From assembly GCA_946480125.1 (NCBI GenBank), contig CAMLIY010000142.1:1-8155 (forward strand): a stretch of 8,155 nucleotides of DNA, in the 5' to 3' direction. Position 1 is the first letter of the stretch. Each line of letters opens with the position of its first letter. Both the position numbers and the translations under genes were made by a program. This DNA is from an uncultured Asticcacaulis sp. (GTDB lineage: Bacteria > Pseudomonadota > Alphaproteobacteria > Caulobacterales > Caulobacteraceae). The notes under the pieces are model-generated. The model made no database searches, had not been told where the DNA came from, and was given only the letters and a program-made list of their open reading frames with translations. Of this stretch, positions 5,912 to 8,155 are shown one piece after another.

Positions 5912-6085
5912 CCTTCCCGGCGCGCCCTGAATGAAACCTTGAAACGGCCCCAAAGCGTGGTGGCGAAATTGCGGGCACGGTCATTGCGGCAAGCGGCCGG
6001 CTGCGGCTTTAGAAACGGGGCACAGTCATGCATGAAACCTTGCGACACCAAGGCCGGCATGCGTGACTAAGGCCTGTGAATATTA

Positions 6086-6114
6086 TTGACAATACGGTGA
6101 TTATTCGACAAAAG
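6086..6114 (+). promoter_or_regulatory. Possible argD promoter (-35 only convincing)
   Basis: TTGACA at 6086-6091 is a perfect -35 hexamer in a locally AT-rich patch of the 288-base gap before argD. No good -10 follows at the standard distance (CAAAAG at 6109-6114). If used, transcription would start near 6120, just before the leader hairpins. The rest of the gap (5912-6080) holds no gene or clear terminator that I can support. Confidence 0.3.
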
Positions 6115-6147
6115 GCCCGCCTAAGCCCCCAACAGCTTAGACGCCTT
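6112..6147 (+). promoter_or_regulatory. Leader hairpin 1 upstream of argD
   Basis: CTAAGC (6121-6126) and GCTTAG (6135-6140) form a perfect 6-bp stem with an 8-base loop. An outer stem AAGGC (6112-6116) with GCCTT (6143-6147) encloses it across a small internal loop. It ends four bases before the terminator-like hairpin at 6152 and would form in the argD leader RNA or its upstream transcript. Confidence 0.5.
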
Positions 6148-6151
6148 CTTT

Positions 6152-6178
6152 CCCTTGCGCGAGGTGCGCAGGGTTTTT
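6152..6178 (+). terminator. Terminator-like hairpin with T-run just before argD (possible attenuator)
   Basis: Arms CCCT(T)GCGC (6152-6160) and GCGCAGGG (6166-6173) pair over eight base pairs with one bulged T and a GAGGT loop, followed by TTTTT (6174-6178). This has the form of an intrinsic terminator. It ends only 21 bases before the argD ATG at 6200, which leaves no room for a promoter downstream. Transcripts entering argD must therefore read through it. It may be a conditional terminator or the end of an upstream transcript that leaks into argD. Confidence 0.5.
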
Positions 6179-6199
6179 CGCCGTTTTTGGGGTATTGCC

Positions 6200-7402
6200 A
6201 TGGCTCAGTCTGAAGATCATTTGTTCGGTGTGTACGCGCGGGCGCCTATCGAGGTGGAACGCGGCGAAGGCAGCCGGCTTTATGACCGATCGGGCCGCGA
6301 ATATCTCGATTTCGTCCAGGGCATCGCCGTCAATGGTCTGGGACACGCTAATCCGATCCTGATCGAAGCGCTGACCGCACAGGCCAAGAAGCTGTGGCAC
6401 GTCTCCAACATCTTCCGCATTCCCGGTCAGGACGAACTGGCCGGCAAGCTGTGCGATGCCTCTTTCGCCGATCAGGTGTTCTTTACCAATTCCGGCACGG
6501 AGGCGGTTGAGTGCGCCCTGAAACTGGCGCGCAAATATCATGCGGCCAGAGGCCACGAAGACCGCATCGACATTATCGGTTTCCAGGGCGCCTTCCATGG
6601 CCGCACCTACGCCGCCGTCACCGCCGCCGGTAACCAGACCTATCTCGACGGTTTCGGTCCGCGCCTGCCGGGCTTCGTCAATGTGTCGCTCGATGATCAC
6701 GGCGCTATCCGCGCGGCGGCCGAGGCGCCGACGGCGGCGGCCATCCTGGTCGAGCCGGTGCAGGGCGAAGGCGGCGCACGCGCCCTGACTGACGGCGAAC
6801 TGCAAATGTTGCGCGACCTGTGCGATCAAAACGGCCTGCTGCTGATTTTTGACGAAATCCAGTGCGGCATGGGCCGGACCGGCAAGCTGTGGGCCTATGA
6901 ACATTCCGGCGTGGCGCCCGATGTGATGTGTATCGCCAAGGCGCTGGGGGGCGGGTTTCCGATCGGCGCCTGCCTGGCCACGCGTGACGCGGCGTCGGGC
7001 ATGGTGGTGGGTTCGCACGGCTCGACCTTTGGCGGCAATCCCTTGGCTATGGCGGTAGGGATCGCGGCTTTCGATGAAATCTCTAAGCCGGCCCTGCTGG
7101 AAAATGTCGTCAAGGTATCAGGCTATCTCAAGCAACAGCTGGAAGGCCTCAAGCAGACCTGGCCCGACATGATCGAGGACGTGCGCGGCAAGGGTCTCCT
7201 GGTCGGCATCAAGCTCAAGCCGAACAACCGTGAAATGATGGCCCTGGCGCGTGATAATGGCCTGCTGGTAGCGGGCGGCGGCGATAACTGCATCCGCATG
7301 CTGCCAGCGCTGAACATCACCGAGGCCGACGCCCGTGAGGCGCTCGACCGTCTGGAAAAGACCTTCGTGGCGACCCGCGAAAAGGCCAAAGAAACCGCAT
7401 AA
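6200..7402 (+). CDS. argD: Acetylornithine aminotransferase
   Basis: A 400-residue class III (PLP-dependent) aminotransferase that interconverts N-acetylglutamate semialdehyde and N-acetylornithine in arginine synthesis, in the cytoplasm. Enzymes of this group often also act on succinyl-diaminopimelate in lysine synthesis. Motifs in order: FFTNSGTEAVECALKLARKY (94-113), with NSGT for cofactor phosphate binding; GAFHGRTYAAVTAAGN (130-145); EPVQGEGG (185-192); IFDEIQCGMGRTG (216-228), with Asp218 contacting the PLP ring nitrogen; AKALGGGFPIGA (246-257), with Lys247 as Schiff-base lysine; and GSTFGGNP (274-281). The length matches the family (about 390-405). The frame is open upstream to 6125, but only a TTG (6155) could start it and it lacks a Shine-Dalgarno. 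The ATG at 6200 has GGGG nine bases upstream and fits the usual ArgD N-terminus. argF follows after 45 bases, supporting argD over other class III aminotransferases. Confidence 0.93.
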   Translation: MAQSEDHLFGVYARAPIEVERGEGSRLYDRSGREYLDFVQGIAVNGLGHANPILIEALTAQAKKLWHVSNIFRIPGQDELAGKLCDASFADQVFFTNSGTEAVECALKLARKYHAARGHEDRIDIIGFQGAFHGRTYAAVTAAGNQTYLDGFGPRLPGFVNVSLDDHGAIRAAAEAPTAAAILVEPVQGEGGARALTDGELQMLRDLCDQNGLLLIFDEIQCGMGRTGKLWAYEHSGVAPDVMCIAKALGGGFPIGACLATRDAASGMVVGSHGSTFGGNPLAMAVGIAAFDEISKPALLENVVKVSGYLKQQLEGLKQTWPDMIEDVRGKGLLVGIKLKPNNREMMALARDNGLLVAGGGDNCIRMLPALNITEADAREALDRLEKTFVATREKAKETA

Positions 7403-7412
7403 AAGTTCAATA

Positions 7413-7432
7413 GGGGTCATGAAGGTGGCCCC
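7413..7432 (+). promoter_or_regulatory. Hairpin between argD and argF
   Basis: GGGGTCA (7413-7419) and TGGCCCC (7426-7432) form a 7-bp stem (one G-U pair) with a 6-base loop. It lies in the 45-base gap and ends two bases before the argF Shine-Dalgarno (GGGGGAG, 7435-7441). There is no T-run, so it is not an intrinsic terminator. It may affect mRNA processing or argF translation. Confidence 0.5.
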
Positions 7433-7447
7433 AAGGGGGAGTCCTCC

Positions 7448-8155
7448 ATGATCCGTCATTTTCTCGATATCTCCGATCTGACCAGTGAACACCTGCGCGC
7501 CATCGTTGATGACGCCCACGCCCGCAAACGTCTGCGTCGCACCTGGCATAAGGGCAAGCCCGATGCCGACGCGCCAGCGAGGGATCGCGTCCTGGCCATG
7601 ATTTTCCAGAAGAACTCGACACGCACACGCTTTTCATTTGATGCCGCCATCCGTCAGCTCGGTGGTCAGGCCATCATCTCGACCTCGAACGACATGCAGC
7701 TTGGCCGTGGCGAGCCGATTGAAGATACCGCGAAAGTGCTGTCACGCATGGTTGACGCCATCATGATCCGCGCCAATGAACATGACGATGTGCTGCGTCT
7801 CGCGGCGGCCTCCGCCGTGCCGGTGATCAACGGCCTGACCAATGCCTCGCACCCCTGCCAGATCATCGCCGATATCCAGACGATCGAGGAGCACCGAGGC
7901 GCCATCGAGGGCAAGACGCTGGCCTGGATCAGTGATGGCAATAATGTCTGCAACAGTCTGATCCACGCGGCGGCGCGTTTTAACTTCACCCTGAAAATTG
8001 CCTGTCCGGCCGCCTATAAGCCATCGCAGGACGCCATGGTCTTTGCATCGGAATCGCGCGCCCACGTCACGCTAACGCAAGATCCGGAAGAGGCTGTGCG
8101 CGGCGCTGATGTCGTGCTCGCCGATACCTGGGTCAGCATGGGCGATCTCGATCAC
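7448..8155 (+). CDS. argF: Ornithine carbamoyltransferase, 3' end cut by window edge
   Basis: The visible 236 residues represent about three quarters of a normal enzyme of about 305-315. It condenses ornithine with carbamoyl phosphate to citrulline, in the cytoplasm and normally as a trimer. The carbamoyl-phosphate loop STRTR is at 57-61 ([12 protein letters not shown]), followed by the GQAIIS and [18 protein letters not shown] blocks (73-101). HPCQ is at 135-138 and the start of the ornithine-binding domain [17 protein letters not shown] at 155-171. SMGD at 230-233 is the beginning of the SMG loop. These separate it from aspartate carbamoyltransferase. The ATG at 7448 has GGGGGAG six bases upstream, and the protein begins [20 protein letters not shown] as expected. 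It is co-directional with argD at 45 bases, so co-transcription is likely. No frame damage is visible. Confidence 0.95.
   Translation, partial: MIRHFLDISDLTSEHLRAIVDDAHARKRLRRTWHKGKPDADAPARDRVLAMIFQKNSTRTRFSFDAAIRQLGGQAIISTSNDMQLGRGEPIEDTAKVLSRMVDAIMIRANEHDDVLRLAAASAVPVINGLTNASHPCQIIADIQTIEEHRGAIEGKTLAWISDGNNVCNSLIHAAARFNFTLKIACPAAYKPSQDAMVFASESRAHVTLTQDPEEAVRGADVVLADTWVSMGDLDH

Noticed and set aside
5987..6012. GC-rich self-complementary stretch, considered as the terminator of the TraB-like gene
   Set aside because: The pairing is only about 4-6 bp with mismatches and no T-run follows.
5931..6042. 11-base direct repeat ATGAAACCTTG at 5931-5941 and 6032-6042
   Set aside because: Only 11 bases, with no similarity in the flanks and no sign of a mobile element or attachment site.
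6028..6066. 12-codon ORF (MHETLRHQGRHA) upstream of argD, considered as an arginine leader peptide
   Set aside because: It has a GGGG seven bases before the ATG, but it lies upstream of the only plausible -35 element, has only two Arg codons and no close link to the hairpins. It is too short to support.
6077..6094. ARG-box-like sequence (TGTGAATATTATTGACAA) before argD
   Set aside because: Only the left half (TGAAT plus A/T bases) matches the enterobacterial ArgR box. The right half does not, and ArgR is not expected in this group.
6137..7018. Minus-strand reading frame of 293 codons opposite argD
   Set aside because: Antisense shadow of argD, which has all class III aminotransferase motifs.

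Overview
The window looks like chromosomal DNA from an alphaproteobacterium, most likely a member of the Caulobacterales. The reasons are the moderately high GC content, an argD-argF pair (an arrangement common in that class), a LexA-type site of the alphaproteobacterial form GTTC-N7-GTTC, and the style of the small membrane protein, XRE regulator and TraB-like genes. The genus assignment is inference from gene style only. I see no insertion sequence, phage gene, CRISPR array, tRNA or rRNA.

Left block (1-4104, all minus strand, transcribed right to left): a GNAT/FemAB-like (CelD-type) acyltransferase, then a family 2 glycosyltransferase that overlaps it by 50 bases, then a JmjC/cupin-like putative Fe(II)-dependent oxygenase, and finally a radical SAM protein of the PA0069 / spore-photoproduct-lyase-like type that runs off the left edge. 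The first two genes look translationally linked and probably act on a cell-surface glycan. A compact set of alternating inverted repeats lies between the glycosyltransferase and the oxygenase. The radical SAM gene is preceded by a perfect GTTC-N7-GTTC box, so it probably has its own DNA-damage-inducible promoter rather than depending on the glycan genes.

Middle block (4316-5911, plus strand): an AT-rich divergent intergenic region carries a good sigma-70-type promoter (TTGACA-N17-TGTAAA) with a near-perfect palindrome over its -35 element. It drives a four-helix membrane protein and a 63-residue XRE-family regulator that overlap by one base (TGATG), followed 28 bases later by an exported TraB/GumN-family protein. 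The exported protein carries four tandem PAQIK pentapeptides just after its signal sequence.

Right block (5912-8155, plus strand): a 288-base leader region, then argD (acetylornithine aminotransferase) and argF (ornithine carbamoyltransferase, cut by the right edge), two steps of arginine synthesis. The argD leader contains two successive hairpins. The second is followed by five Ts and ends only about 20 bases before the argD start codon, which resembles an attenuator. Another hairpin sits between argD and argF.

The points most worth following up are the LexA-type box before the radical SAM gene, the possible attenuator before argD, the alternating inverted repeats at 1943-1989, and the 15-bp tandem repeat in the TraB-like gene.
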